Of a DNA stretch of 64,000 bases, positions 27,457 through 36,914 are shown piece after piece. The position numbers and the translations under genes were made by a program. A model generated the notes under the pieces. The model saw only the letters and a program-made list of their open reading frames with translations. It was not told where the DNA came from and searched no databases. The stretch is from Microbulbifer pacificus. Its GTDB lineage: Bacteria; Pseudomonadota; Gammaproteobacteria; Pseudomonadales; Cellvibrionaceae. Numbering within the stretch: position 1 is the first letter of the stretch; each line of letters begins with the position of its first letter. The stretch covers positions 930,001 to 994,000 of the forward strand of contig NZ_PREV01000027.1 of NCBI RefSeq assembly GCF_002959965.1, in the 5' to 3' direction.

Positions 27457-28590
27457 GTGGAGTCGGCGAAAGCATTTTTGCGCTCTCTGGTGGGGGATGA
27501 CCGTTTCTGGATTGCCGAAGTTTTTCTGATTGTGCTCACCACAGCCTTTGCGGCCTGGCTATTGAGCATACTGGTGCGGAGACTTGAGCTGAGGGCGGAG
27601 CGCACGGTCAATCCGTGGGATGACGCTCTGTGTGGCAGTATCAACCCGCCGGCGTCGCTGCTGGTTTGGCTCATTGGCCTTTCCCTGGCGGCGGCGCGTG
27701 CCGGCAGCGCAACCGGGGCGGAAATTTTCTCCGTTGCCCACACCATCCGTGAAATCGGCTTTATCGTACTGATCACCTGGTTTGCATTGCGCTTTGCCAA
27801 GGCGGTGGAACACAACCTGGCGGACCCGCGTTTTATGGGCAAGCCCATGGATGCCACGACGGTGCGCGCCATTGGCAAGCTGATCCGCGCCTCGATTATC
27901 GTAACCGCCGGCATGGTCATCATGCAGCACTTTGGCTATAGCATCAGCGGCGTGCTGGCCTTTGGTGGTATCGGTGGTCTCGCCATCGGCTTCGCGGCCA
28001 AGGACTTGCTGGCGAACTTCTTCGGTGGTTTGATGATCTATCTCGATCGGCCCTTCAAGGTGGGCGATTGGGTTCGCTCACCGGACAAGGAAATCGAGGG
28101 CACTGTAGAAGATATTGGCTGGCGCCTCACGCGGATTCGCACCTTTGACAAGCGCCCGCTGTATATTCCCAATGGTGTGTTTACCCAGATTTCGGTGGAA
28201 AACCCGTCGCGCATGTTGAATCGCCGTATTTACGAAACCGTCGGTATCCGCTATGACGATGCACACCTGATGGCTCCGATCGTGAAGTCGGTAAAGGAAA
28301 TGCTTCAGCAGCATCCGGAGATCGATACGAACCAGACGCTGATTGTGAACTTCAATTCCTTTGCGCCATCATCCCTGGATTTCTTTATTTACACATTTAC
28401 CAAGACCACGGACTGGGTGCGCTACCACGAAATCAAGCAGGATGTGCTGCTGAAGATCCTGAATATTGTTCAGGAGCACGGCGCTTCCTGTGCCTTCCCC
28501 ACCTCGACACTGCATATTGCCGAGTTGCCGGAACTCGCTGTCGCGGGCGACCGACGTATTCCCGTTGATACCGGAATGACAGCTAAGTGA
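27457..28590 (+). CDS. Mechanosensitive ion channel, MscS family
   Basis: Inner-membrane tension-gated channel of 377 aa. About four to five transmembrane segments occupy the first ~185 residues; the last is the glycine/alanine-rich pore helix (GVLAFGGIGGLAIGFAAKDLLANFFGGLMI), then the conserved linker IYLDRPFKVGDWV and a cytoplasmic beta/alpha domain (PLYIPNGVFTQISVENPSR). The extra N-terminal helices place it in the YbdG/YnaI-like part of the family rather than with minimal MscS. Begins at GTG. It should act as an osmotic safety valve or growth-related sensor. Confidence 0.9.
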   Translation: MESAKAFLRSLVGDDRFWIAEVFLIVLTTAFAAWLLSILVRRLELRAERTVNPWDDALCGSINPPASLLVWLIGLSLAAARAGSATGAEIFSVAHTIREIGFIVLITWFALRFAKAVEHNLADPRFMGKPMDATTVRAIGKLIRASIIVTAGMVIMQHFGYSISGVLAFGGIGGLAIGFAAKDLLANFFGGLMIYLDRPFKVGDWVRSPDKEIEGTVEDIGWRLTRIRTFDKRPLYIPNGVFTQISVENPSRMLNRRIYETVGIRYDDAHLMAPIVKSVKEMLQQHPEIDTNQTLIVNFNSFAPSSLDFFIYTFTKTTDWVRYHEIKQDVLLKILNIVQEHGASCAFPTSTLHIAELPELAVAGDRRIPVDTGMTAK

Positions 28591-28868
28591 TGTATTCGCA
28601 GCGTGCATGAATTGTCAAAATTTGCGGTGTATATCGGTCGTTTTTGGTGAATTGTTGCGCAAAGTTTCTGGGAAGTAACATTAAATTCACGGGGAAACCT
28701 AGACACTGGCGCGGTTTTATCTAAGAATCGGTATCGACTTGTCTGGGTGACCGGGCAGGCGCTTCGAGGCAGTAATTCCGGCCAGACTGTGGCCGGGATA
28801 CGGGAATTGGGGTAGGCGCATCGCCCGCAACCGAGGCGAGCGCAATAACAATAAATGAGGTTGGCTTA

Positions 28869-29084
28869 ATGAGTGATCGCGTTACGGGTACCGTGAAGTG
28901 GTTTAACAATGCCCGGGGTTATGGATTCATCACCTGTGCCGAAGGTTCCGAGGATATTTTTGTGCACTACCGCAGCATTCGCGGTGATGGCTACAAGACC
29001 CTCAACGAGGGGCAAGCCGTTGAGTTTGAAATGCAGCAGGGCGACAAAGGCCTGCTGGCGGAAGACGTTGTTCCCTGCGAATAA
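28869..29084 (+). CDS. Cold-shock domain protein (CspA/CspD family)
   Basis: A 71-aa single CSD protein that binds single-stranded RNA or DNA as a chaperone. The two RNA-binding motifs are present: RNP1 in [10 protein letters not shown] (a variant of KGYGFI with Ala-Arg instead of Gly-Phe at the start) and RNP2 in DIFVHYRSI. Preceded by a 278-bp gap that probably includes a long 5' leader, as in many cold-shock genes. Two terminators follow in series. Whether it is cold-induced or growth-phase regulated (CspD-like) cannot be told. Confidence 0.92.
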   Translation: MSDRVTGTVKWFNNARGYGFITCAEGSEDIFVHYRSIRGDGYKTLNEGQAVEFEMQQGDKGLLAEDVVPCE

Positions 29085-29130
29085 CCCGTTCCCGCAAATA
29101 CGTTTGCGCCCGGCGCAGAAATAGCGCATC

Positions 29131-29168
29131 CAGACACCTTGAAGAGGTTGTTTGGGTGTCTGCTTTTT
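29131..29168 (+). terminator. Terminator of the cold-shock gene
   Basis: Arms CAGACACC (29131-29138) and GGTGTCTG (29155-29162), then CTTTTTGC. Lies 46 bp after the stop codon. Confidence 0.75.
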
Positions 29169-29201
29169 GCATTGATTTTCTGAGGTAGAAAGTCAGTCAG
29201 T

Positions 29202-29237
29202 AAAAAGGCCATTCCAGTTGTCTGGAATGGCCTTTTT
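29202..29237. terminator. Strong bidirectional terminator
   Basis: Perfect 16-bp stem: AAAAAGGCCATTCCAG (29202-29217), loop TTGT, then the exact complement ending in TTTTT (29222-29237). The A-run/T-run symmetry lets it stop both the rightward csp transcript and the leftward DUF819 transcript. Confidence 0.9.
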
Positions 29238-29273
29238 ATTGTGTCTGAAATGGCACTGGCGCAATCGGCTGCG

Positions 29274-30509
29274 TCAGAGTGCGCCCACCATCCGCAACAG
29301 CTGTCCGCAGAACCAGGCACCGTAGGTGCCGAGCGCATAGCCCATCACTGCCAGCAGAACGCCCACCGGTGCCAACGACGGGTGGAACGCCGCCGCCACG
29401 ACCGGTGCGGAAGCGGCACCGCCCACATTGGCCTGGCTGCCCACGGCCATGAAAAACGTGGGTGCCTTGATCAGCCACGCCACCAACAGCATCAATCCGG
29501 CATGTATCGCCATCCAGATGACGCCCAGCAGGAACAGCTCGGGGCTGTCCCTGAGCGCGGTAATATCCATGTGGGTGCCGATAGTAGCCACCAGAAAGTA
29601 GATGAATACCGATCCGATTTTCGATGCGCCGGCACCTTCCAGTTTCTTCGCCGGCGTAAACGCGAGAAAAATGCCGAGGGTAGTGGCGATGACGATCAGC
29701 CAGAAGAACTGACTGGTGAAACTGAAGCTTTCAAGTTGCGGCGCATGGGTCTGAAACCAGGGCGCCAGTACGTCGGCAAATCCGTGGGCGATGGCGGTAA
29801 TACCGAAGCCTACGGCGGCAATCAGCATCAGGTCCTGCAGGGTGGGGTTGCGGGAATGTTTGCGTTGCATGGCCTCTACCCGATCTTTAAGGGTATCAAT
29901 GGCGGACGTATCGGCACCGCGTCTGGCGTCGAGTTGCCTGGCGTTACCCGCCATGATCAGCAGCACGGCCATCCACAGGTTGGCGATGATTACATCCACG
30001 GCCACCATGGCGGAAAACACCTGGCCTCCCACCTCAAATATTTCTTTCATCGCCGCCTGATTGGCGCCGCCGCCGATCCAGCTGCCGGCGATCGTCGTCA
30101 TGCCGCGCCAGATCGCATCCGGGCCATTGCCGTTCAGCATGTCTGGGTTGAATGTTGACATGATCAGCAGTGCTATCGGGCCGCCGATAATGATGCCCAC
30201 CGTACCGGTAAGGAAAAGGACCAGTGCCTTCGGCCCGAGATTGATGATGCCTTTCAAATCGATGCTTAGCGTCAGCAATACAAGGCTCGCCGGCAGCAGG
30301 TAACGCGATGCGACGAAATAGAGGTTCGAATTGTGCGCGTCGATGATATGGAAGGTAGTGAGCAGGCTCGGCAGGAAGTAACAGAGCAGCAGTGCGGGTA
30401 CAAAGCGGTAAAAGCGTTTCCAGAAACGCTGCTCGCTGCTGGCGGTGTAGAACACGAAGCCCAGGATGGCCGCGAGCATGCCGAGAATGATGGCGTCATT
30501 GGTAATCAT
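29274..30509 (-). CDS. DUF819 family multi-span membrane protein (YjcL-like)
   Basis: A 411-aa inner-membrane protein with about ten to eleven hydrophobic helices and short loops, e.g. DAIILGMLAAILGFVFYT at the N-terminus and glycine-rich helix breaks such as GGPIALLIMS, SWIGGGANQAAMKEIF and GSQANVGGAASAPVVAAAF. The repeated GG(A/G)xN/Q-type breaks are characteristic of the DUF819 family, distantly related to sodium-dependent or bile-acid-type symporters. Substrate unknown. Single gene ending at the bidirectional terminator shared with csp. Confidence 0.88.
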   Translation of the reverse strand: MITNDAIILGMLAAILGFVFYTASSEQRFWKRFYRFVPALLLCYFLPSLLTTFHIIDAHNSNLYFVASRYLLPASLVLLTLSIDLKGIINLGPKALVLFLTGTVGIIIGGPIALLIMSTFNPDMLNGNGPDAIWRGMTTIAGSWIGGGANQAAMKEIFEVGGQVFSAMVAVDVIIANLWMAVLLIMAGNARQLDARRGADTSAIDTLKDRVEAMQRKHSRNPTLQDLMLIAAVGFGITAIAHGFADVLAPWFQTHAPQLESFSFTSQFFWLIVIATTLGIFLAFTPAKKLEGAGASKIGSVFIYFLVATIGTHMDITALRDSPELFLLGVIWMAIHAGLMLLVAWLIKAPTFFMAVGSQANVGGAASAPVVAAAFHPSLAPVGVLLAVMGYALGTYGAWFCGQLLRMVGAL

Positions 30510-30572
30510 GAAATGATCTGGCCCGGATGTTATTGAATATTGGTAATGGGTGAAGGTACCGCGAATTGCCGG

Positions 30573-30599
30573 TTACAAAAACGGCCCGCTAGGGGCCGT
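30573..30599 (-). terminator. Terminator of the mfd-csiV transcript
   Basis: On the minus strand ACGGCCC-CTAGC-GGGCCGT is followed by TTTTTGTAACC. Lies 26 bp beyond the csiV stop. Confidence 0.8.
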
Positions 30600-30624
30600 C
30601 CGCGAATGTCTTACCGACATCGGA

Positions 30625-31512
30625 TCAGGGAGTGAACTCCACCGGTTCATCGGCGGGCTCCGGCTCTGCTGTTGGTGTAACGGCGCGAACCTCCACCAGT
30701 ACACCCAGTTTGGGGTGGTCGATATAGTGCAGCTCACCGCTGCGGAGACGGCGCTCTTCCTGCAGTACGGCCACGCGTGCCGCCAGTTGTTCCGTTGCCT
30801 GGGGTGCGGCCTCTGCAACAGGGCGGTCTGAGAAGCTGTTGTTGCTGTGGAACACAGCGGGTTCTGCACGGTTCAGATTCAGCGGTTCCTCACTGGTGGC
30901 GGTATTCGCAGCATCTACCACGGCGGCGCGAGGGCGGGCGGGCACTGCGATGCCGCGGGGGGCGACCAGTCCGGCACTGCCCTGGCTCAGCGGGGCGGGG
31001 AGGGTTGCCGTCTGCGGCAGCCACTCGCTGAACCAGAGATCAGTACTGAGGTGGAGGTAGCGGGCCACACTCAGGGTCACGCTGCCCTCCAGCTGGTGGT
31101 GGCTGCCATTCTGCGGTCCGCCGCTGATCAGTACCGCGGGGGCACTGCGCTCGCCTTGTAACACCTGGCGCCAGGTCTTGTGGAACAGCACCTGGTAGCC
31201 GGGATCGCGTCGGAGGGCGGCCACTTTGTTGTCCAGCTGATTGGGCGCCGGCTGCAGGGCCGGAACCATGGGGTCCGTGCGGGAGGGGGTGTTGAAGTCC
31301 ACCCAGCGCTCGCTGTAAGTGAGGCGGGGAGCGGCAGGCCAGGTTTCCCGGGATTGGTTCATGCCACTTTCTCGGGCGAACACCACCATCTCGATTTCAA
31401 ACTGGGTGCCCGCATAGCCCGCGGCCTGTGTGTTGACCGCGCAGAGCGTCAACAGCGCGGCGCCGGCCAGCTGTTTCAGGCATTTTGTGACCTGATGGTT
31501 GGTAAAGGTCAT
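30625..31512 (-). CDS. csiV: CsiV family periplasmic protein
   Basis: A 295-aa secreted protein: signal peptide CLKQLAGAALLTLCAVNTQAAG, then YAGTQFEIEMVVFARE, the conserved opening of the family described as peptidoglycan-binding CsiV in Vibrio and Shewanella relatives. The rest contains W-rich blocks (KTWRQVLQ, LWFSEWLP) and a C-terminal RLRSGELHYIDHPKLGVLVEV. Lies 114 bp downstream of mfd on the same strand, the usual neighbourhood of this family. Precise function in this organism unknown. Confidence 0.8.
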   Translation of the reverse strand: MTFTNHQVTKCLKQLAGAALLTLCAVNTQAAGYAGTQFEIEMVVFARESGMNQSRETWPAAPRLTYSERWVDFNTPSRTDPMVPALQPAPNQLDNKVAALRRDPGYQVLFHKTWRQVLQGERSAPAVLISGGPQNGSHHQLEGSVTLSVARYLHLSTDLWFSEWLPQTATLPAPLSQGSAGLVAPRGIAVPARPRAAVVDAANTATSEEPLNLNRAEPAVFHSNNSFSDRPVAEAAPQATEQLAARVAVLQEERRLRSGELHYIDHPKLGVLVEVRAVTPTAEPEPADEPVEFTP

Positions 31513-31626
31513 GTTATTACCACTGTCGTTATTTCAGGATTGTCTGGGTTTTGATCTGGTCAAAGGCTGGGGCCATCTTAGCATTGATTGTGTGTCGAAG
31601 GTGCCGCCAGCCGGACTTCCTTGTGG

Positions 31627-34600
31627 CTATTGCGACAGCTGCTGCAGCACCTCGTTAACCTGCTGTAGCCGGTGCTCCGCACCGCTCTCGTCCAGAGCGA
31701 AATTCAGGTGGTTTGCCCCCTGCAGCTGGAACTGGCCGGGTCGATTCTGCACCAGTTTGACCAGGGTCAGCGGGTTCACCTTGGCGTTGTCGGCAAACTC
31801 GATGCGGCCGCGGCTGGCGGAGGCTTCCAGTTTGCGAATGCCCATTTTGCTGGCACTGAGCTTGATCTCGGTAATGCGGAACAGATGTTTGACCGGTTCC
31901 GGCAACAGGCCGAAGCGGTCGATCATCTCCACCTGCAACTCCTTCAGTGCGGCGGAGTCCTCGGCGCTGGCAATGCGCTTGTACATGATCAGGCGGCTGT
32001 GCACATCCGGCAGATAGTCCTCCGGGATCAGCGCCGGTACCCGCAGGTTGACGTCCACGGCGGGGGATTCCAGTGGTTCATCGATATTGGGGACGCGCCC
32101 CTCGCGGATGGCCTTCACCGCATGGTCCAGCATTTCCATATAAAGGGTAAATCCCACACTCTGGATCTGGCCGCTCTGCTCCTCGCCGAGCAGTTCACCG
32201 GCGCCGCGGATTTCCAGGTCGTGGGTAGCGAGGGTAAAGCCGGCGCCCAGGTCCTGGGCCTCACTGATGGCTTCCAGTCGCTTCACCGCGTCGGCGGTCA
32301 TGGCGCGCTTGTTGGGAGTCAGCAGATAGGCGTAGGCCTGGTGATGGGAGCGCCCCACACGCCCGCGCAGCTGGTGCAGCTGGGCGAGGCCGAATTTGTC
32401 GGCGCGCTCGATCAGGATGGTGTTGGCGGTGGGCACGTCGATACCGGTTTCGATGATGGTGGTACACACCAGCACGTTGAAGCGCTTGTGGTAGAAATCG
32501 CTCATCACCTGTTCCAGCTCGCGCTCGCGCATCTGACCGTGGCCGATGCCGATACGCGCCTCCGGCACCAGCTCCTGCAACTCACGGGCGATGCGTTCGA
32601 TGCTTTTCACCTCGTTGTGCAGGAAATACACCTGACCGCCGCGCAGGATTTCCCGCAGTATCGCTTCCTTGATCAGGGCGTCGTCGCGCTCGCGTACGAA
32701 GGTTTTCACCGACAGGCGCCGTGCTGGCGGTGTGGCGATCACGGAGAGGTCGCGGATGCCGGCCATCGCCATATTCAGGGTGCGTGGAATCGGTGTCGCC
32801 GTGAGGTTCAGGATGTCCACCTCCGAGCGCAGGCTTTTGAGCTTTTCTTTCTGACGTACACCGAAGCGGTGCTCCTCGTCGATGATGAGCAGGCCGAGAT
32901 TTTTGAACTTGAGATCGCTCTGCAGCAACTTGTGGGTGCCGACGAGGATGTCCACTTTGCCATCGGCCACGCGCTCCTTGATCGCATCCACCTCTTTGCT
33001 ACTGCGAAAGCGCGAAACCACTTCGATGCTGATGGGCCAGTCCGCAAAGCGGTCTTGCAGAGACTGGAAATGCTGCTGGGCGAGCAGGGTGGTGGGCACC
33101 AGCATGGCGACCTGTTTGCCTCCGTGGGCGGCGACGAAGGCCGCGCGCATGGCCACTTCGGTTTTGCCGAAACCCACATCGCCGCACACCAGCCTATCCA
33201 TCGGTTTATCCGACAGCATGTCGGCCACCACCGCTTCGATAGTCTGTTGCTGGTCGGGGGTTTCTTCGAATGGGAAGCCGGCGGCAAACTCACGATAGGC
33301 GAGGCCGGGGTTGTCAAACGCGTGACCCACCCGAGCCTCGCGGCGCGCGTAAATGTCGAGTAGTTCGGCTGCCGCATCGCGTACTTTTTCCGCGGCCTTG
33401 CGTTTGGCTTTTTGCCAGGTATCACTGCCCAGTTTATGCAGTGGCGCCAGTTCTTCATCGGCACCGGAGTAGCGGCTGATCAGATGCAGGCTCGCCACCG
33501 GCACGTACAGTTTGGCACCGTCGCCGTATTCGAGCGTCAGGAATTCAGCCTGCTGGCCGTCGATTTCCAGGCTCTGCAAACCCTTATAGCGCCCGACGCC
33601 GTGGTCGATATGTACCACCGGTGCGCCGATACGCAGTTCCGCCAGGTTTTTTACCGCATTGTCTGCATCTTCCTTCGCCTTTCGGCGCCGGCGCTGCTGT
33701 AGCACCCGGTCGCCAAATAACTGCGGTTCGGCGATCAGGTTAAGTTGCGGATTCTCGAGCAGCATGCCCTGATCAATAGGGGCAACGGTTATGCCGACAC
33801 GTTCGTCGGCGTCGAGGAACGCCTGCCAGGTGTCGAAGGTTTTTGGCTTGAGTCGAATGCCGCTCAGAAGTTCCAGCAGTGCCTCGCGGCGGCCGCCGCT
33901 CTCCGCGCAGAACAGCACCCGCCCGGAATATTCCATCAGGTAGGCTTCGAGTGCCGCCAGCGGCTGTTCGGACTTGCCGTTGACGGGCAGGCTTGGGGGA
34001 AGGCGGGTGGCAAAATTGTAATTGCCCTCGGCTTCCGGAAGTGTCTCCGCGGAGAAAAAGGCACGCGGAAGGGATTTCAGTGCACCGTAAAATTCGTCGA
34101 TATCCAGCAGTACCTGGCGCGGCGGCAGAATCGGGCGAGTGAGGTCGCCGCAGCGGCTCTGGTAGCGGTTATCCGCCTCGCGCCAGAAGGACTCCACCGC
34201 TTGCTGCAGGTCGCCCTGAACAAATACCTGGCTGCCTTCGGGTAAATAATCGAACAGGCTCGCACAGCGGTCGAAAAACAGTGGCAAGTAATATTCGATC
34301 CCCGCGGGTGCGATGCCCGCACTGATGTCCTGGTAAATGGACACGGGGCCCGGGTCACAGTCGAAGCGCTCGTGCCAGCGTTCAAGAAACTTTGCCAGTG
34401 CCGGTTTGTGCATCGGGAATTCCCGCGCCGGCAGCAGGTGTATCTGCTCCACTTTGTCGACGGTGCGCTGGTCTTCCGGGTCGAAGGTGCGCAGTGATTC
34501 AATTTCATCGTCGAACAGGTCGATGCGGTAGGGCAGGTTGCTGCCCATGGGGAATATGTCCATCAACGCGCCGCGCACGGCGAACTCACCGTGTTCGTAC

Positions 34601-35112
34601 ACGGTATCCACACAGTGGTAACCCGCTTGTTCCAGCAGCCGGCGCTGGCTGTCGAGATCGAATTTCTGTCCCTCTTTCAGGATCAGTGCGTTGCCGGCAA
34701 CGTAATCTTTCGGTGCCAGCCGGTGCAGCAGTGTACTTACCGGCGCGATGACCACACCGCTGCCCATCTGCGGCAGCCGGTAGAGAGTGGCCAGCCGGTC
34801 TGAGATGATGTCCTGGTGCGGTGAAAACGTGTCGTAGGGGAGAATTTCCCAGTCCGGAAACTGGAAAATTTCCAGTCCGCCGCTGTTTTGGCCGGCGTCG
34901 CCATCTCGCCGCACTTTGTTAAAAAATTTCAGCTGCACCTCGAGTTGGTGTGCTTCCTGGCTGTTGCGTGCGATCAGCAGGGTGGGAGTGCGGCTGTTTT
35001 TTGCGGCATTCAGAATGGCCAGTGCAGCGCTGGCGCCGTGCAACTGGCCCCAGAATTGGCGGTCGTTCTGCGCGCGGAACGCGGGGGGGGATAAAGGGGG
35101 GAACTGACTCAT
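31627..35112 (-). CDS. mfd: Transcription-repair coupling factor
   Basis: DNA translocase that releases RNA polymerase stalled at lesions and recruits UvrA. The 1161-aa protein has the usual length and order: UvrB-like N-terminal domains, the RNA-polymerase-interacting domain (~490-560, VVHIDHGVGRYKGL), a RecG-like superfamily 2 motor with Walker A GDVGFGKTEVAMRAA, the DEEH box IIDEEHRFG, TATPIPRTLNMA and QLRGRVGRSHHQAYAYLL, and the C-terminal UvrA-masking TRCF domain. Divergent from gap. Confidence 0.97.
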   Translation of the reverse strand: MSQFPPLSPPAFRAQNDRQFWGQLHGASAALAILNAAKNSRTPTLLIARNSQEAHQLEVQLKFFNKVRRDGDAGQNSGGLEIFQFPDWEILPYDTFSPHQDIISDRLATLYRLPQMGSGVVIAPVSTLLHRLAPKDYVAGNALILKEGQKFDLDSQRRLLEQAGYHCVDTVYEHGEFAVRGALMDIFPMGSNLPYRIDLFDDEIESLRTFDPEDQRTVDKVEQIHLLPAREFPMHKPALAKFLERWHERFDCDPGPVSIYQDISAGIAPAGIEYYLPLFFDRCASLFDYLPEGSQVFVQGDLQQAVESFWREADNRYQSRCGDLTRPILPPRQVLLDIDEFYGALKSLPRAFFSAETLPEAEGNYNFATRLPPSLPVNGKSEQPLAALEAYLMEYSGRVLFCAESGGRREALLELLSGIRLKPKTFDTWQAFLDADERVGITVAPIDQGMLLENPQLNLIAEPQLFGDRVLQQRRRRKAKEDADNAVKNLAELRIGAPVVHIDHGVGRYKGLQSLEIDGQQAEFLTLEYGDGAKLYVPVASLHLISRYSGADEELAPLHKLGSDTWQKAKRKAAEKVRDAAAELLDIYARREARVGHAFDNPGLAYREFAAGFPFEETPDQQQTIEAVVADMLSDKPMDRLVCGDVGFGKTEVAMRAAFVAAHGGKQVAMLVPTTLLAQQHFQSLQDRFADWPISIEVVSRFRSSKEVDAIKERVADGKVDILVGTHKLLQSDLKFKNLGLLIIDEEHRFGVRQKEKLKSLRSEVDILNLTATPIPRTLNMAMAGIRDLSVIATPPARRLSVKTFVRERDDALIKEAILREILRGGQVYFLHNEVKSIERIARELQELVPEARIGIGHGQMRERELEQVMSDFYHKRFNVLVCTTIIETGIDVPTANTILIERADKFGLAQLHQLRGRVGRSHHQAYAYLLTPNKRAMTADAVKRLEAISEAQDLGAGFTLATHDLEIRGAGELLGEEQSGQIQSVGFTLYMEMLDHAVKAIREGRVPNIDEPLESPAVDVNLRVPALIPEDYLPDVHSRLIMYKRIASAEDSAALKELQVEMIDRFGLLPEPVKHLFRITEIKLSASKMGIRKLEASASRGRIEFADNAKVNPLTLVKLVQNRPGQFQLQGANHLNFALDESGAEHRLQQVNEVLQQLSQ

Positions 35113-35456
35113 CTTTCCTTATAATTCCGTGCTTTCTGACCGCTGTTGGCCTTGGGGCGGCTATTGTAACTGCGATCCGGTGACGCTGCAGGTGCGGGCT
35201 TCCGCCAAAGGCGAAATCTGACGGTCAGGTCGCTTGAACCCGGGGAGCGGAAGTGCAATTTTTTCTGGGAAAAAATGTAGTTTAACTACAGTTTTTCGGC
35301 TGTTTTTTGCCCGGTTGCACGCCCTCAGGTGAATCCACATAATGCGCCAGCCTTCGGCCCGGAGGTGAAATTTTGATCCATTCTTAATGTCCGGATCAGC
35401 GCCCCGAAGCCGGCCCTGGCACGACCTAATTTTTCACTTTGCAGAGGTGTCTGATA
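35113..35456. other. 344-bp divergent region mfd / gap
   Basis: Contains the leftward mfd promoter and the rightward gap promoter. The one clear element is the HexR-like palindrome at 35276-35290, flanked by A- and T-runs. No ORF of note. Confidence 0.6.
35276..35290 (+). promoter_or_regulatory. Candidate HexR operator upstream of gap
   Basis: TGTAGTTTAACTACA is a perfect 7-bp palindrome around one central base, set between A5 and T5 runs. It fits the HexR-type motif TGTARTT-AAYTACA known from proteobacterial central-carbon genes including gap. It lies 166 bp before the gap start codon. Motif seen; assignment to HexR is inferred. Confidence 0.6.
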
Positions 35457-36914
35457 GTGACTCAGAAGCGACCGAAGCCCGCGGACTTTTTCAAGGACTG
35501 GAAAGCGCGTGAAGCGCTGGCGGAATCCATGATTCCGATGATTGGCAAGCTCAACCGGGAAAGCAACGTCGGCATTTATATGTACGGCCAGAACCTGGTT
35601 AACCGCTCCGTGCTGAGCATCATGAAAGCCCACCGCTTCGTGCGTCAGGTGGAAGAGAACGAACTGTCCGAGTTCGAAACCTTTCCGGTTCTGGAGGCCA
35701 TCTGCAAACTCGACCTGGGTCCCGTGCATATCGACCTGGGCACTCTCACCAACAAATACATGCGCGACCAGCGCGGCCTCGCCATCGAAGACTTCGTACG
35801 CGAAGAGCTGAAGGACGCTGCCGGTGCCGGCAAGCCGCTGCCGCAATCCCAGGACGTGGTGATCTACGGTTTCGGTCGTATCGGCCGCCTCGTGGCCCGT
35901 CTGCTGATCGAAAAAGCGGGCAGTGGTGATGTACTGCGCCTGCGCGCCATCGTGCTGCGCAAGGGCAGTGCGGCAAACGATCTGGTCAAGCGCGCCTCCC
36001 TGCTGCGTCGCGACAGCGTCCACGGCGCCTTCAACGGCACCATCCGTGTGGACGAAGAGACCAACACCCTGATCTGCAACGGCAACGAAGTGAAGGTCAT
36101 CTACGCCAACTCCCCGCAGGAAGTGGACTACACCCAGTACGGCATCGACAACGCGCTGATCGTCGACAGTACCGGTGTATGGCGCGACGAAGACGGCCTG
36201 GCCCAGCATCTGGAGAGCAAGGGTGCCGCCAAGGTGCTGCTGACCGCGCCGGGCAAGGGCGACCTGAAGAATATCGTGTACGGTATCAACAACGGCGATA
36301 TCAAACCGGAAGACAAGATCCTGTCCGCCGCCTCCTGCACCACCAACGCCATCGTGCCGGTACTGAAGGCGATGATAGACAAGTACGGTGTCGAGCATGG
36401 TCACGTAGAAACCGTCCATGCCTATACCAACGACCAGAACCTGATCGACAACTACCACAAGGGCGAGCGCCGCGGCCGCTCCGCTGCGCTGAACATGGTA
36501 TTGACCGAGACCGGTGCGGCCAAGGCTGTCGCCAAGGCGCTGCCGGAGTTGAAGGGCAAGCTCACCGGTAATGCCATCCGCGTACCGACCCCGAATGTGT
36601 CCATGGCGATCCTAAACCTGCGTCTGGGCCAGGAAACCACCAAGGATGAGCTGAACGACTACATGCGCGAGGTGGCATTGCACTCGCCGCTGCGCCAGCA
36701 AATCGACTTTACCAATTCGCCGGAAGTGGTCTCCAGCGACTTCGTCGGCTCCCGTCGCGCCTGTGTGTTTGACTCCATTGCCACTATCGTCGATGGTAAC
36801 AATGCGGTGCTCTACTGCTGGTACGACAACGAGTTCGGCTACAGCTGTCAGGTGGTGCGCTGCCTCGAAGATATGGCTGGCGTGCGTTACGAGCTGTTCC
36901 CGAAGAAGGACTAA
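35457..36914 (+). CDS. gap: Glyceraldehyde-3-phosphate dehydrogenase, long Pseudomonas-type
   Basis: Phosphorylating GAPDH interconverting glyceraldehyde-3-P and 1,3-bisphosphoglycerate. From GTG 35457 the protein is 485 aa: an N-terminal extension of ~135 residues not found in classical 335-aa GAPDH, then the Rossmann motif GFGRIGR (138-144), the catalytic-cysteine stretch SAASCTTNA, the HTN-type EN DQNLIDNYHKG loop, and C-terminal WYDNEFGYSCQVV. It closely follows the long form next to mfd in Pseudomonas, proposed to work in gluconeogenesis. The frame opens six codons earlier at TTG, but GTG ACT CAG AAG matches the family start (MTQK). Confidence 0.94.
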   Translation: MTQKRPKPADFFKDWKAREALAESMIPMIGKLNRESNVGIYMYGQNLVNRSVLSIMKAHRFVRQVEENELSEFETFPVLEAICKLDLGPVHIDLGTLTNKYMRDQRGLAIEDFVREELKDAAGAGKPLPQSQDVVIYGFGRIGRLVARLLIEKAGSGDVLRLRAIVLRKGSAANDLVKRASLLRRDSVHGAFNGTIRVDEETNTLICNGNEVKVIYANSPQEVDYTQYGIDNALIVDSTGVWRDEDGLAQHLESKGAAKVLLTAPGKGDLKNIVYGINNGDIKPEDKILSAASCTTNAIVPVLKAMIDKYGVEHGHVETVHAYTNDQNLIDNYHKGERRGRSAALNMVLTETGAAKAVAKALPELKGKLTGNAIRVPTPNVSMAILNLRLGQETTKDELNDYMREVALHSPLRQQIDFTNSPEVVSSDFVGSRRACVFDSIATIVDGNNAVLYCWYDNEFGYSCQVVRCLEDMAGVRYELFPKKD

